The notes: generated from the sequence alone by a model not told the origin. A stretch of DNA of 64,000 nucleotides from Burkholderia sp. OK233 (GCF_900230185.1 NZ_OCSR01000002.1:2666001-2730000), one strand, 5' to 3'. Counted from the stretch's first letter, positions 1 through 9,391 are shown. A program made the numbers and translations.

Positions 1-9
1 GTCATTCCA

Positions 10-396
10 TCACCCCATCAGTTCGGATATCTCGATCAGATTCAGATCGGGATCCCGCACATACACCGAACGAATCTTCTGCGTAGCGCCGGTGCGCGCC
101 ACCGGACCTTCGACAATCGGCCATTCGCAACGGGCCAGATGCGCAATCACTTCGTCGAGCGGCACGGTGGCGATGAAGCACAGGTCGAGCGCGCCCGGTA
201 CGGGAACATGGGCCTTCGGTTCGAATTCGGCGCCACTCACGTGGACGTTGATCTTCTGATTGCCGAAGCGAAATGCAATACGTCCTTCGCCAAACGTCTC
301 GAGTTGCATCTGCATGACCTCGGTGTAGAACCGCTTCGTTGCAGCGAAATCGACGCAGGTGAGTACGAGGTGATCAAGGTGGTCGATGAGCGCCAC
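10..396 (-). CDS. VOC-family (glyoxalase fold) protein
   Basis: A 128-residue protein of the vicinal-oxygen-chelate superfamily: N-terminal DHLVLTCVDF strand-helix and C-terminal RSVYVRDPDLNLIEI, the usual end of the second beta-alpha-beta-beta-beta unit, with a Glu in the metal-ligand position. Start is GTG at 396, chosen because AAGGAG lies six bases upstream and no in-frame ATG fits. It is the last gene of a minus-strand group, 10 bp after the HMG-CoA-lyase-like gene. The substrate cannot be read from sequence; VOC proteins include dioxygenases, epimerases and glyoxalases. Context suggests a role in the same acyl-CoA or organic-acid pathway as its neighbours. Confidence 0.85.
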   Translation of the reverse strand: MALIDHLDHLVLTCVDFAATKRFYTEVMQMQLETFGEGRIAFRFGNQKINVHVSGAEFEPKAHVPVPGALDLCFIATVPLDEVIAHLARCEWPIVEGPVARTGATQKIRSVYVRDPDLNLIEISELMG

Positions 397-406
397 GTCA
401 TGCTCC

Positions 407-1363
407 TTATGAAAATGCGTGTTGTTCCGGCAGACCGTCAGCCGCGCTGCAAGGCATCGAGTGCAGGTCCTGGCGCCGTCCGGCCTTGAGCAACTGGCTC
501 GGTAAGTCGTGGCCGATCAGTCCCGGAAGCAGGGCGGAGGCGGACAGCACGGCAGTAAGATCCACGCCGGTGTCGTAGCCGTCGAGCTCGAGCATGTGCA
601 CCAGTTCCTCAGTGCAGACGTTGCCCGTTGCACCTGGCGCGTAGGGGCACCCGCCGAGTCCGCCGAGCGACGCATCGAAGCGGTCGATGCTGGCGTCCAG
701 CGCGGCGAGTGTGTTGGCGAGCGCCATGCCACGCGTGTTATGAAAATGCAGCGTGAGTTCGAGCGCGGCGAAGCGCGCGCGCGCAGCGGCGCACAACGCG
801 CCAACCTGCGACGGGTAAGCCATGCCGGTGGTGTCGCACAACGTCACGCCATGCACACCGAGATCGGCGAAGCGCTGCATCCAGTCCAGCACTTCAGACT
901 GGTCGATATCGCCTTCCATGGGGCATCCCATCGCCGTGGACAGCGACACGTTGATCGCCACCTTCGTTTGCCTGACCACGCCGATCACGTCGCGTAACTG
1001 GGCTAACGACTGCTCGCGGCTCATGCGCAAGTTCGCGCGGTTGTGACTCTCGCTGACCGACATCACGAGATTGACTTCATCGACGCCGCACGACAGCGCG
1101 CGCTCTGCGCCGCGCTGGTTCGGAACGAGCACGGTGTAGACGACGCCTTCACGTCGTGCGATCCGTTGCATTACCGCTTCGGCGTCACGCAAGGCGGGAA
1201 TCGCTTTCGGCGAGGTGAACGAGGTCACTTCGATTTTGGCGTAACCACACGCGCTCAGACGATCGATCAACTCGATCTTGGCGTCGGTGTCGACGAACCG
1301 GGCCTCGTTCTGGAAGCCGTCGCGGGTGGCGACTTCCTGGATATACAGACGCTTGCTGCTCAT
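407..1363 (-). CDS. Hydroxymethylglutaryl-CoA lyase family protein
   Basis: A 318-residue TIM-barrel lyase of the DRE metallolyase group. The N-terminus has EVATRDGFQNE (metal-binding Arg-Asp) and the C-terminal part has the family signature GGCPYAPGATGN with the catalytic Cys; HFHNTRG carries metal-ligand histidines. The family cleaves 3-hydroxy-3-methylglutaryl-CoA, or relatives such as citramalyl-CoA, to acetyl-CoA and a keto acid. Start 1363 was preferred over an upstream ATG at 1396 because AGGAG precedes it and it falls 13 bp after the CoA-transferase stop. Pairing with a CoA-transferase suggests the substrate is first made as a CoA ester by the neighbour; the exact acid is not determined. 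Confidence 0.9.
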   Translation of the reverse strand: MSSKRLYIQEVATRDGFQNEARFVDTDAKIELIDRLSACGYAKIEVTSFTSPKAIPALRDAEAVMQRIARREGVVYTVLVPNQRGAERALSCGVDEVNLVMSVSESHNRANLRMSREQSLAQLRDVIGVVRQTKVAINVSLSTAMGCPMEGDIDQSEVLDWMQRFADLGVHGVTLCDTTGMAYPSQVGALCAAARARFAALELTLHFHNTRGMALANTLAALDASIDRFDASLGGLGGCPYAPGATGNVCTEELVHMLELDGYDTGVDLTAVLSASALLPGLIGHDLPSQLLKAGRRQDLHSMPCSAADGLPEQHAFS

Positions 1364-1376
1364 GCCGTGCTCCTGT

Positions 1377-2567
1377 TCAGATGATGCCGCGTGCACGCCA
1401 GGCGTCGCGGGTCGTCGTGTCGATGCCGAGGTTTTCCAGCACCTCGTCGGTGTGCTGGCCGAGCGTGGGCGCGTGGGTGTTCACCGTGCCCGGCGTCGCG
1501 CTCAGCTTCGGGACGATGCCGGGCAGTTGCACTGGCGTGCCGTCGGGGAGCTGGCCGTCGAGGATCATGTCGCGGGCGTGGTAATGCGGGTCGCTCGCAA
1601 TGTCGGCGACGTCGTAGATTTTTCCGGCGGGAATGCGGGCTTCATTGAGCGCAGCAAGCACATCGTTGAGCGTGCGGTGGAGGGTCCAGTCGGCGATCGC
1701 GGCGTCCAGCCGTTCGACGTTCTTTACGCGGCCATCGTTTTGAGCGAGTGCGGGATCGTCGGCCAGATCCTGACGGCCGATCAGTTCCATCAGACGCCGG
1801 AAGATGCTGTCGCCATTGCCTGCGATCAGCGCATATTTGCCGTCGCTGCAGCGATACGCATTCGACGGCGCGATCCCGGGCAAGCTGCTGCCCGCAGGTT
1901 GACGCACGGCGCCGAACGCCGAGTACTCGGGCAGCAGGCTTTCCATCATGTTGAAGACCGACTCGTAGAGCGCGACGTCGATCATCTGTCCCGCACCGCC
2001 GTTCTGATCGCGATGGCGCAGCGCGAGCAGGATGCCGATCACGCCGTGCAAAGCCGAGAGGGAATCGCCGATGGATATGCCCACACGCACAGGCGTGCGG
2101 TCGGTTTCGCCGCTCAGATGCCGCAAGCCGCCCATCGCTTCGCCGATGACGCCGAAACCCGGACGGTCGCGGTAGGGACCGGTCTGCCCATAGCCGGACA
2201 CGCGCAGCATCACGAGACCAGGATTTAAGGCATGCAGTTCATCCCAGCCGAGCCCCCATTTTTCGAGCGTGCCGGGACGAAAGTTTTCGATCAGCACGTC
2301 GCTTTGCGCGACCAGCTGGCGAACCACGTCCTGGCCTTCGGCCGAGCGAAGATCGAGCGTGACGGATTCCTTGTTGCGCGATTGCGCCGCCCACCAGACA
2401 GATGTGCCTTCATGCAGCAGGCGCCATTTGCGCAGCGGGTCGCCCGTGCCGGGTGGTTCGATCTTGATGACATGCGCGCCGAACTCGGCGAGCATTTTTC
2501 CAGCGAAAGGACCGGCGATGAGCTGGCCCATTTCAAGCACGCGAACGCCTTCCAGCGGCTTCGTCAT
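1377..2567 (-). CDS. CaiB/BaiF (class III) CoA-transferase
   Basis: A 396-residue class III CoA-transferase, normal length for the family. It opens with MTKPLEGVRVLEMGQLIAGP and contains IKIEPPGTGDPLR, SGYGQTGPYRDRPGFG and a later DVALYES, which holds the catalytic Asp position. Such enzymes move CoA between carboxylic acids, commonly with succinyl-CoA as donor. Start 2567 has AAGGAG seven bases upstream; the open frame continues further upstream but only as a shadow of the LysR gene. It is first in the minus-strand group with the lyase and VOC genes and probably activates the acid that the lyase cleaves. Confidence 0.9.
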   Translation of the reverse strand: MTKPLEGVRVLEMGQLIAGPFAGKMLAEFGAHVIKIEPPGTGDPLRKWRLLHEGTSVWWAAQSRNKESVTLDLRSAEGQDVVRQLVAQSDVLIENFRPGTLEKWGLGWDELHALNPGLVMLRVSGYGQTGPYRDRPGFGVIGEAMGGLRHLSGETDRTPVRVGISIGDSLSALHGVIGILLALRHRDQNGGAGQMIDVALYESVFNMMESLLPEYSAFGAVRQPAGSSLPGIAPSNAYRCSDGKYALIAGNGDSIFRRLMELIGRQDLADDPALAQNDGRVKNVERLDAAIADWTLHRTLNDVLAALNEARIPAGKIYDVADIASDPHYHARDMILDGQLPDGTPVQLPGIVPKLSATPGTVNTHAPTLGQHTDEVLENLGIDTTTRDAWRARGII

Positions 2568-2647
2568 GGTTGTCTCCTTGCAAACGTCGTTCTCTTGACG
2601 CTCACTTTGCGACAACCCGCGCGTGCTGAAAATCAATGGATTCTCAA

Positions 2648-2674
2648 CGACCCTTTCCGTTCTGGAAAGGGTCG
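2648..2674. terminator. Perfect 11-bp stem-loop after LysR gene
   Basis: Arms CGACCCTTTCC and GGAAAGGGTCG are exact reverse complements around a 5-nt loop. It sits six bases past the LysR stop and 81 bases before the CoA-transferase start. There is no T-run, so it may be a weak terminator or a regulatory hairpin or operator for the downstream operon. Confidence 0.5.
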
Positions 2675-2680
2675 GCGCGC

Positions 2681-3595
2681 TTAACCGTCGGTGCTGTCTG
2701 TTCGGCCGGACATGAAGTCGAGGAGGCGCAGCGCTTCGGGCGACAGTGTTTCGCGCGACAGCGTGCCGATCCACAAGGTGCGATGCGCCCACGCGTCGGT
2801 GAGTTTCACGGCGCGCAGGCCTGTCGCGAGAATTTCGGTGCGTACGGCGCCCTCGGGCAGTATGCCAATGCCGAGCCCGTGCTCGATCATCCGGCAGATG
2901 CCGTCGAAGCTGTGCACCTGGATGCGTAGCTTGAGGGCCCGGTCCGCGCTGAATGCGGCATCGAGCAGCCGAGCGAGCAGTGAACTGCCTTCGTTCAGAC
3001 CGACGTACTCGAAGTCGAGCGTATCGGCGAAGGCGACTTCTTCGAGGGATGCGAGGGGATGGTCTTTCGGCACCAGCAGCACGAGCTTGTCCTGACGATA
3101 GGCGGCCTTCTCGATACCTGGCGCCAGCACGTTGTCCGCAAAGATGCCGATGTCGGCGGTGCCGCTGCGGATCGCCGCGACGATTTCGTCGCTCAACCGC
3201 TCCTCGAGCGATATCTTGACGCTGGGGTTGTCGGAGAGAAAAGCCTGCACGTCGTGCGGCAGAAACTGGATGATCGATGACGTGTTGGCCCAGACTCGCA
3301 CATGACCGCGCACGCCGGCGGCGTAGTCGCTCATTTCGTTGGCCATGCGGTTCACGCGGTCGGCGACTTGCCGGGCATGCGCGAGTAGACCTTTGCCGGC
3401 GGCAGTCAGCTCGATGCCGCGCGGCTGCCGCAGCATGAGCGTGCAATCGATGCTGCGCTCCAGGTCGGCCATGCGCTTGCTGACTGCTGACAACGTCATG
3501 CAGGTGCGCTCAGCCGCTTTTGTCAGGCTGCCGAGTTCTGCCACGACGATGAAAAGGCGCAGCGATTGCAGGTCGTAGTGAGAGGCGCTGGTCAT
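2681..3595 (-). CDS. LysR-family transcriptional regulator
   Basis: A 304-residue LysR-type regulator. The winged HTH is at residues 8-65 (LRLFIVVAELGSLTKAAERTCMTLSAVSKRMADLE), followed by the LysR substrate-binding domain (about 90-295). It is upstream of, and in the same direction as, the CoA-transferase/lyase/VOC genes, so it probably controls them, although LysR regulators are more often divergent. The inducer is unknown; by analogy it would be a pathway acid or CoA ester. Confidence 0.9.
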   Translation of the reverse strand: MTSASHYDLQSLRLFIVVAELGSLTKAAERTCMTLSAVSKRMADLERSIDCTLMLRQPRGIELTAAGKGLLAHARQVADRVNRMANEMSDYAAGVRGHVRVWANTSSIIQFLPHDVQAFLSDNPSVKISLEERLSDEIVAAIRSGTADIGIFADNVLAPGIEKAAYRQDKLVLLVPKDHPLASLEEVAFADTLDFEYVGLNEGSSLLARLLDAAFSADRALKLRIQVHSFDGICRMIEHGLGIGILPEGAVRTEILATGLRAVKLTDAWAHRTLWIGTLSRETLSPEALRLLDFMSGRTDSTDG

Positions 3596-4033
3596 GGGTG
3601 TATGGCGTTTAGCGCGCTGGAAATCGATAGCCCCGCGCGTCGGGTCCTGGCCCGGCGTGGCGGGCTGACTTCGTGTGAAGCATAGCAGGGAGCGGGGCGC
3701 CGCCGGTCTGGGCAGTGCTGGACGTTGCGATACGGGAGGCGCTTCGCAGCGGATTTAATCGGAGCGACAGCCTTTACCCGCGCGAGTTTCGACTTGCACA
3801 GTTGTTGTGCAGGCGTATGCGGATTTTCGTTGTGATTTATTATCTGCTCCAGTGAACGTCACGTGGCGCCGGGGCATACGGGACACCGTGTGCAGTGCGT
3901 TTCTGCATTGACTGATCTGAGCGTCACCGTACAGACTTGCCGGGTCAGCCGTACGATTCTGGGATCTCAACGATCTGCTGCCTCATGTCCTCGGGCTTTG
4001 CGGGCAATCCAGCAGAACGATCGCGCTACTACG
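3596..4033. other. Gene-free intergenic stretch
   Basis: 438 bp between the LysR start and an exported protein gene. It holds the LysR promoter side and an AT-rich patch around 3822-3850 that could be a promoter for the downstream gene. I see no convincing small gene; the open frames here lack ribosome-binding sites and recognisable sequence. Confidence 0.5.
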
Positions 4034-4480
4034 ATGAAACTGTCCGTTCTCCGCATGCTGATCGCCATTCCGTCGCTGGGCGTGGGATTCTCTGCAGCCG
4101 TGTGCAATGCCTATGCGCTCGATGCAAAACTGGACTGCCAGTCGAGCCCGCATGATTTCATTGCTCCGCTTCTGGACGAGCAGTCGATCGATGCAAAGCC
4201 AATGCGCATTGAAGCGAACTCGGTCAACGCATTTCGTCCCACGAGCGGCAGCAACCTGACGGCATTCGGCTTTCATGTCTATGCCGTTTTCGGGTATGAG
4301 CAAAACGATCCCATCTTCAAACAAGGCAGCGGCCAACCCGTTACGCCCCCAACATACGGCGTGGTGGTGACCGGCTCTGCCGCGTCGGTGGAGGCAAGCG
4401 TACGACGGGCCGGCAGCGATGCGGTCATTCGCGATGTCGTTCCACTTTTTCTCACAGCCGTTTTCTGCAACGGGCATTGA
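4034..4480 (+). CDS. Exported hypothetical protein
   Basis: A 148-residue protein not assigned to a family. Residues 1-29 form a signal peptide (MKLSVLRMLIAIPSLGVGFSA followed by a small-residue cleavage region ending NAYALDA). The mature part has two cysteines, one near its N-terminus (KLDCQ) and one near the C-terminus (VFCNGH), that could form a disulfide in the periplasm. Start 4034 was chosen for the signal peptide; the frame is open upstream without a better start. It faces the next LysR gene with only 21 bp between stops. Confidence 0.65.
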   Translation: MKLSVLRMLIAIPSLGVGFSAAVCNAYALDAKLDCQSSPHDFIAPLLDEQSIDAKPMRIEANSVNAFRPTSGSNLTAFGFHVYAVFGYEQNDPIFKQGSGQPVTPPTYGVVVTGSAASVEASVRRAGSDAVIRDVVPLFLTAVFCNGH

Positions 4481-4501
4481 GGCCGATGCCTCAGGCGTCC
4501 T

Positions 4502-5398
4502 TCAGTTCGTCCATTCCTTCAGAAGCGCCATCGCACGCTGTGCGAGCGGAGAAAGGTAAGCCCCCTTCCGGGAGACCACGCCGATGTGTCGGCGCAAGTC
4601 GAGTTCATTCGTGTCGAGGTTGAGCGCGCGCAATCCTTCGAGCGCATCGAACGATTCAGTGCCCGCAACGCAGAGCATCGTCGTGCCGCGCAGCAGGTGC
4701 AGCAACGACGTGCTGCCGAAGTCGGTTTCTACACGCAGCTTTGGCACTGCGAGACCTTGCCTGATGAAGGCTGCGTCCACTTGCTGCCGAACCACGATGG
4801 TCGGCCCCGGTAGTAACCATTCCTGATTCGCCAGATCGGCCAGCCGCAGATTACGCTTGCGGTGCAGCGGATGCGAGTCGTCGGCGAGCACAGAAAGGCT
4901 GTCGCGAAAGAGTTCGACGAACGATAGTTCGTCCGCATCCCGGTTTGGTTCGGGAGCCACGATCAGGTCGAGTTCACCCGCAACGAGTAAATCGACAAGG
5001 TCGCGCGCAAGCCGGCGCCTCAGTCGCAGGCGTGCAGCCGGTCGTTCCTTCAGCAACTGGCGACATGCGCCCAGAACGAGCGCCGCCGGCACCGTCGGAG
5101 AATAGCCAAGACTCAGCACACCCTGTTCGCCGCTGCGGATCGCGTGCATTTCCTTCAGCGCGTCCTCGTATTCCAGTGCAATCCGGCGCGCACGCGCGAG
5201 GAATAGCGAACCCGCCTGAGTAGGCGCGACACCATTCGCCGTGCGCTGGAACAACGCGAGGCCGGTCTGCGCCTCGACACGCTGAATGGCTTTCGTGAGC
5301 GCCGGCTGGCTCATGCCCAGCGCCTCCGCGGCCTTGCCGATGCCGCCGTGCTCTTCTACCGCAAGCAGGTAATCCAGATCCCGCGTCTCCATGGTCAT
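4502..5398 (-). CDS. LysR-family regulator divergent to acyl-CoA operon
   Basis: A 298-residue LysR regulator: HTH at residues 5-62 (LDYLLAVEEHGGIGKAAEALGMSQPALTKAIQRVE), then the co-inducer domain. It is divergent from the acyl-CoA synthetase operon starting at 5491, with a 92-bp shared control region that contains a 24-bp perfect dyad directly before its own start codon. This is the standard layout for a LysR gene that represses itself and activates the divergent operon, so the operon's substrate or its CoA ester is the expected effector. Confidence 0.92.
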   Translation of the reverse strand: MTMETRDLDYLLAVEEHGGIGKAAEALGMSQPALTKAIQRVEAQTGLALFQRTANGVAPTQAGSLFLARARRIALEYEDALKEMHAIRSGEQGVLSLGYSPTVPAALVLGACRQLLKERPAARLRLRRRLARDLVDLLVAGELDLIVAPEPNRDADELSFVELFRDSLSVLADDSHPLHRKRNLRLADLANQEWLLPGPTIVVRQQVDAAFIRQGLAVPKLRVETDFGSTSLLHLLRGTTMLCVAGTESFDALEGLRALNLDTNELDLRRHIGVVSRKGAYLSPLAQRAMALLKEWTN

Positions 5399-5402
5399 TC
5401 CT

Positions 5403-5426
5403 GTTGGCTATGGCTTTATAGCCAAC
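5403..5426. promoter_or_regulatory. LysR operator-like dyad
   Basis: Arms GTTGGCTAT and ATAGCCAAC are perfect 9-bp reverse complements around 6 nt. The dyad starts five bases upstream of the LysR start codon, in the intergenic region with the divergent acyl-CoA operon. It is probably the autoregulatory/recognition site of the LysR protein. Confidence 0.65.
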
Positions 5427-5490
5427 GCCGCATTGTGGTGATGACATGCATCTTACAGACTAGCGCCAGCATTGATAAAGGAGACACCGA

Positions 5491-7044
5491 TTGGGCTTTG
5501 CTTACTTTCTGCGCCGCGCCGCGCGTTATTGGGGCGACAACGTAGCGGTTATTCATCACAGCCGCGAGTTGACGTACCGTCAGCTCGACGAGCGCTCGAC
5601 CTTGCTGGCGAATGCACTGCTCGGCTTGGGGCTCGCGAAAGGCGACCGGGTTGCGGTTCAGGCACGCAACTGCATGGAGCTGGTGGAAATCGAATGCGCG
5701 CTATACAAGGCGGGGCTCGTCAAGGCCGCGCTGAATCCGCGCTTTACGGCGCATGAAGCGGCTGATGTCGTCGAGAATTGCGCGCCGCGCGTCATGATCG
5801 CAGGCGAGGGATTCACGGCTTACGATCGTGCGTCGCCAGGTTTCGGTTCGGTCGAGTCGTTCATTTCGCTCGGCGTTGCTGCGAACGGATACACCGGTTA
5901 CGAAACACTGATCTCGCGTGCCAGCCCGCATTTACCCGAGGTCGCGTTGTCGTCTGATGATCTTGCCGTGCTGCACTTTTCCTCCGGCTCGACCGGCAAG
6001 ATCAAGGCAGCCATGCAGACCTATGGCAACCGCCTCGCGTCACTGCGCAAGATTCTGCAGGGCATGGATTGTCCTGCGAAACCCGGCGATCGGCTCGCGC
6101 TGATCGGTCCGGTCACCCACGCGTCTGGCATGTTGATGCAGCCGTACCTGTATTCGGGCGCCACGCTCGTCTTGTTCGACACGTTCGAGCCCGCGCACTT
6201 TCTGCGGGAAATCGAGCGGCTGCGGATCACGCACGTGTTCATGGTGCCCGCGATGATCAATATGCTTCTCAACGATCCCGCACTGGACACCGCCGATCTG
6301 AAGAGCCTGAAGATGCTCGGCTACGGTGCGGCGCCGATGGCGCCGGCGCGTATCCAGGAAGCGTGGGCGCGGATCGGTCCGGTGCTGTCGCAAGGTTACG
6401 GCGCGAGCGAGTCGACCTCGGGCGTCACACGTCTTTCCATCGCCGATCATGCCGACGCGATTCTCCATCGCCTTGAGCGGCTCGCGTCGTGCGGCCGGCC
6501 CACAGGCGAGACCGAAGTGCTCGTGGTTGACGAACACGGCCGCGAGGTCACCGGGGATGCGGTGGGCGAAATCGTCATTCGCGGCGCAGATGTGTTTCAA
6601 GGCTACTGGGGCGCGCCGGAGCTTACGCGCGAAGTGCTCGTCGACGGTTGGTTGCGGACCGGCGATCTCGCGCGCGTCGACGAAGAAGGCTACATCTACC
6701 TCGTCGACCGCCAGAAAGACATGATCATTTCCGGCGGCTTCAACGTTTATCCGACTGAGGTCGAGGCATCGCTCTATCAGCATCCGGACATCATGGAAGC
6801 GTGCGTGATTGGCGTCCCCGATGAGAAGTGGGGAGAAAGCGTCAAGGCGGTCGTCGTGCTGAAGAGCGGACGCAACACGATTGCGGACGAGATCATCGCC
6901 CATTGCCGCGCGCGGCTCGCTGACTACAAGCTCCCCCGTACCGTGAACTTCGTTGCCGATCTGCCCAAGAACGCGAGCGGAAAGATCGCCCGCAAGCTGG
7001 TTCGCGAGCAGTACTGGCAGGGCGTCTCGCGTCGAGTCAATTGA
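5491..7044 (+). CDS. AMP-dependent acyl-CoA synthetase/ligase
   Basis: A 517-residue ANL-superfamily ligase that forms an acyl-adenylate and then an acyl-CoA. Motifs: ATP-binding loop LHFSSGSTGKIK, GYGASEST (A5), the hinge region GDLARVDEEGYIYLVDRQKD, and the C-terminal catalytic Lys in PKNASGKIARK. Start is TTG at 5491, with AAAGGAG eight bases upstream; no ATG is available. It is first in an operon with acyl-CoA dehydrogenase (11-bp gap), CoA-transferase and MFS transporter. It probably activates an imported carboxylic or fatty acid; chain specificity cannot be told. Confidence 0.92.
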   Translation: MGFAYFLRRAARYWGDNVAVIHHSRELTYRQLDERSTLLANALLGLGLAKGDRVAVQARNCMELVEIECALYKAGLVKAALNPRFTAHEAADVVENCAPRVMIAGEGFTAYDRASPGFGSVESFISLGVAANGYTGYETLISRASPHLPEVALSSDDLAVLHFSSGSTGKIKAAMQTYGNRLASLRKILQGMDCPAKPGDRLALIGPVTHASGMLMQPYLYSGATLVLFDTFEPAHFLREIERLRITHVFMVPAMINMLLNDPALDTADLKSLKMLGYGAAPMAPARIQEAWARIGPVLSQGYGASESTSGVTRLSIADHADAILHRLERLASCGRPTGETEVLVVDEHGREVTGDAVGEIVIRGADVFQGYWGAPELTREVLVDGWLRTGDLARVDEEGYIYLVDRQKDMIISGGFNVYPTEVEASLYQHPDIMEACVIGVPDEKWGESVKAVVVLKSGRNTIADEIIAHCRARLADYKLPRTVNFVADLPKNASGKIARKLVREQYWQGVSRRVN

Positions 7045-7055
7045 AGAGGAAGCTT

Positions 7056-8237
7056 ATGTTCGATTACCTGAATAATCCGGCATTCGTCGAAACCCGCGAG
7101 GGCATTCGCCGCTTCGTCGCGGAAGAACTGCAGCCGATGGAGCAGGAGCTTGGCCTCGGTAGTGAAGACGTCTGGCCGCGCGAGACGCTGCGCCGCGTAT
7201 GGCGCCGCTCCGCCGCACTCGGTTTCTACGCGGCATGCCTGCCCGTCCAGCTGGGCGGCAAGGGGCTCTCGATTCTCGAGCAGTGCGCGCTCAAGGCGGA
7301 CCTTGCCGCATCGGGTTCCGCGCTCGCGCCGCATGTGCTCGGTGACCTCGGTGGTCCGCCGCGTGTCGGCAACATGCTTAAGTACGCGAGCGCGGATCAG
7401 CTCGCGCGCTATTTCGACCCGGTGATTCGCGGCGAGAAGTCGACCTGCTTCGCGCTGACCGAACCACACTCCGGTTCGGACGCGCAGAGCATTGCCACCA
7501 CGGCGGTCGTGGACGGCGACGAACTGGTGATCAATGGCGTCAAGCACTACATCAGCGGCGCACCGTTCGCCGACTTCGCAATCGTCATGTGCGTGACCGA
7601 CGCCACGACCACGCCGCCTGCCATTACGGCAGTCCTCATTGATCTCGATCTGCCCGGCGTGACGGTGGAACAGCAATACGTGCCGATGTCGGGACAGCAC
7701 ATCGACGCGGACATCCGCTTCGCCGATGTCCGCGTGCCGCGTGCGAACGTATTCGGCGGCGAGGGCAACGGGTTCAAGCTCGGCATGTCGCGCATCAACG
7801 TCAACCGGCTGTTGCACTGTCCGACGATGCTCGGCCTCGCCACCGCGGCCTATGAAGCGTCGCTCGATTACGCCCGCACGCGCCGGCAGTTCGGCGGCCC
7901 GATCGCACGATTTCAGGCGATTCAGCACATGCTCGCCGATATGGCCGCGGCGCTATGGGCATGCGAAAGCATGACTGCGCAAACGGCCGCGCTCGCCGAT
8001 GCAGGCGCCGATTTGCGCATGAAGGCTGCAGCCTGCAAGCTGTTCGTGTCGGAACGCTGCTTCGAAATCGCGGACAAGGCCGTGCAGATTCACGGCAACG
8101 TCGGGGTCACGCGCCACCATCCGATCGAGCAGACGTTCCGCAAACTGCGCATGTTTCGAGTCTTCACCGGCACGAGCGAGATTCAGCGCAATACGATCGC
8201 CCGCGTGATTCTCGACCCTGCCGGCACAGCGGCATGA
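7056..8237 (+). CDS. Acyl-CoA dehydrogenase
   Basis: A 393-residue flavoprotein of the acyl-CoA dehydrogenase family. Recognisable are CFALTEPHSGSDAQ and the central FAD-binding beta domain, INGVKHYISGA, and the C-terminal signature RRQFGGPIARFQAIQHMLADMA with HGNVGVTRHHPIEQTFRKLR and the terminal FTGTSEIQRNTIAR. It would oxidise the acyl-CoA made by the upstream ligase, passing electrons to ETF. ATG 7056 has AGAGGA upstream; a TTG overlapping the previous stop (7041) is less likely. Confidence 0.93.
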   Translation: MFDYLNNPAFVETREGIRRFVAEELQPMEQELGLGSEDVWPRETLRRVWRRSAALGFYAACLPVQLGGKGLSILEQCALKADLAASGSALAPHVLGDLGGPPRVGNMLKYASADQLARYFDPVIRGEKSTCFALTEPHSGSDAQSIATTAVVDGDELVINGVKHYISGAPFADFAIVMCVTDATTTPPAITAVLIDLDLPGVTVEQQYVPMSGQHIDADIRFADVRVPRANVFGGEGNGFKLGMSRINVNRLLHCPTMLGLATAAYEASLDYARTRRQFGGPIARFQAIQHMLADMAAALWACESMTAQTAALADAGADLRMKAAACKLFVSERCFEIADKAVQIHGNVGVTRHHPIEQTFRKLRMFRVFTGTSEIQRNTIARVILDPAGTAA

Positions 8238-8287
8238 CCGGCCAACACAGTACGCGTGAAACACGCCGCACCTATTGCAAGGAAACG

Positions 8288-9391
8288 ATGCAGATGAAAC
8301 CGGACTGGTCATGCCTGAACGGCGTCAAGATTGTCGATCTGAGTCAGTTGTTGCCCGGGCCGCACGCCACTTCAATGCTGATGCAATTGGGTGCGGACGT
8401 CGTCAAGGTCGAACCGCCGGGCACGGGCGATCCGGCGCGGCAACTTGGAAGCGCGGTTTTCGCGCAGCTCAACCGCGGCAAGCGCTCGGTCGCGCTCGAC
8501 CTGAAGAGTGCCGCCGGCAAGGCGGCGTTTCTCGATCTGATCCGAGACGCGGATGCGGTCGTCGAAGGCTTCCGGCCTGGCGTCATGCAGCGGCTCGGAC
8601 TCGACTACGCCACGCTCGCCGAGGTGAACCCGCACATCGTCATGTGCTCGATATCGGGGTTCGGGCAGACCGGACCGTATTCGGCGCTGCCCGGTCACGA
8701 TCTCAACTATCTGGCGCTGGGCGGCTTCTGGTCGATACCGGTTCAGGTCAACGACCGTGTCGCGCGTCCACGGGTTCGCCTCGCGGACTATGCCGCGTCG
8801 AGTCATGCCGCGCTTGCGCTGGCCGTGGCGGTTCTCAGCGCACGTCAGAACGGCCGCGGTCAGCATCTCGACGTGTCGATCCACGACTGCGTAATGGCGT
8901 GGACGGCGCCCACCGCCTGGACGTCGCGCGACTACGCGCAGGAGCCTCTGGCATCGCCGACGGTCATGCCAGAGAACGACATTTTCGAAACCCGGGACGG
9001 CCGGCATCTCGCGCTGGGCATTCTGGAAAACAAATTCTGGCTGACCCTGCGCGAGGCACTCGGCGCCGACTACCCCGCGCTAATGGACGATCGGTTCGCC
9101 TCGCGCCTTGGCAGGCAGCAGTTCAAGCGCGAGGTCAACGCGCTGCTCGCGCACATGTTTTCGGAGCGCACGCTTGCCGAATGGCTCGACACGCTGGGGA
9201 CTTTCGATCTACCGGTTTCGCCGCTGCTTGACGCACACGAGCTATTTCTCGACCCGCATGTGCATGCACGCGGTATGGTCCGCGAGTTCGCTCATGACGG
9301 AGCGATGGCGGTGCGCTTTCCCGTGAAGTTCTCCGCAGGTCTGCCTGACGCAGGCGACACTGTCCCGCTGCTCGGACAGCACGACGGTTGA
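8288..9391 (+). CDS. CaiB/BaiF (class III) CoA-transferase
   Basis: A 367-residue class III CoA-transferase, second one in the window but clearly diverged from that at 1377-2567. Family motifs: VDLSQLLPGPHATSMLMQLGA, VKVEPPGTGDPARQ, SGFGQTGPYSALPGHD and DVSIHDC. The N-terminal LNRGKRSVALDLKS segment is typical. ATG 8288 follows AAGGAAA; the frame is open upstream as a shadow of the dehydrogenase. It lies 50 bp after the dehydrogenase and before the MFS gene, so it may exchange CoA between pathway intermediate and incoming acid. Confidence 0.9.
   Translation: MQMKPDWSCLNGVKIVDLSQLLPGPHATSMLMQLGADVVKVEPPGTGDPARQLGSAVFAQLNRGKRSVALDLKSAAGKAAFLDLIRDADAVVEGFRPGVMQRLGLDYATLAEVNPHIVMCSISGFGQTGPYSALPGHDLNYLALGGFWSIPVQVNDRVARPRVRLADYAASSHAALALAVAVLSARQNGRGQHLDVSIHDCVMAWTAPTAWTSRDYAQEPLASPTVMPENDIFETRDGRHLALGILENKFWLTLREALGADYPALMDDRFASRLGRQQFKREVNALLAHMFSERTLAEWLDTLGTFDLPVSPLLDAHELFLDPHVHARGMVREFAHDGAMAVRFPVKFSAGLPDAGDTVPLLGQHDG

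Noticed and set aside
3755..3970. 71-codon minus-strand frame between LysR and the exported protein gene
   Set aside because: No start signal and no recognisable sequence features.
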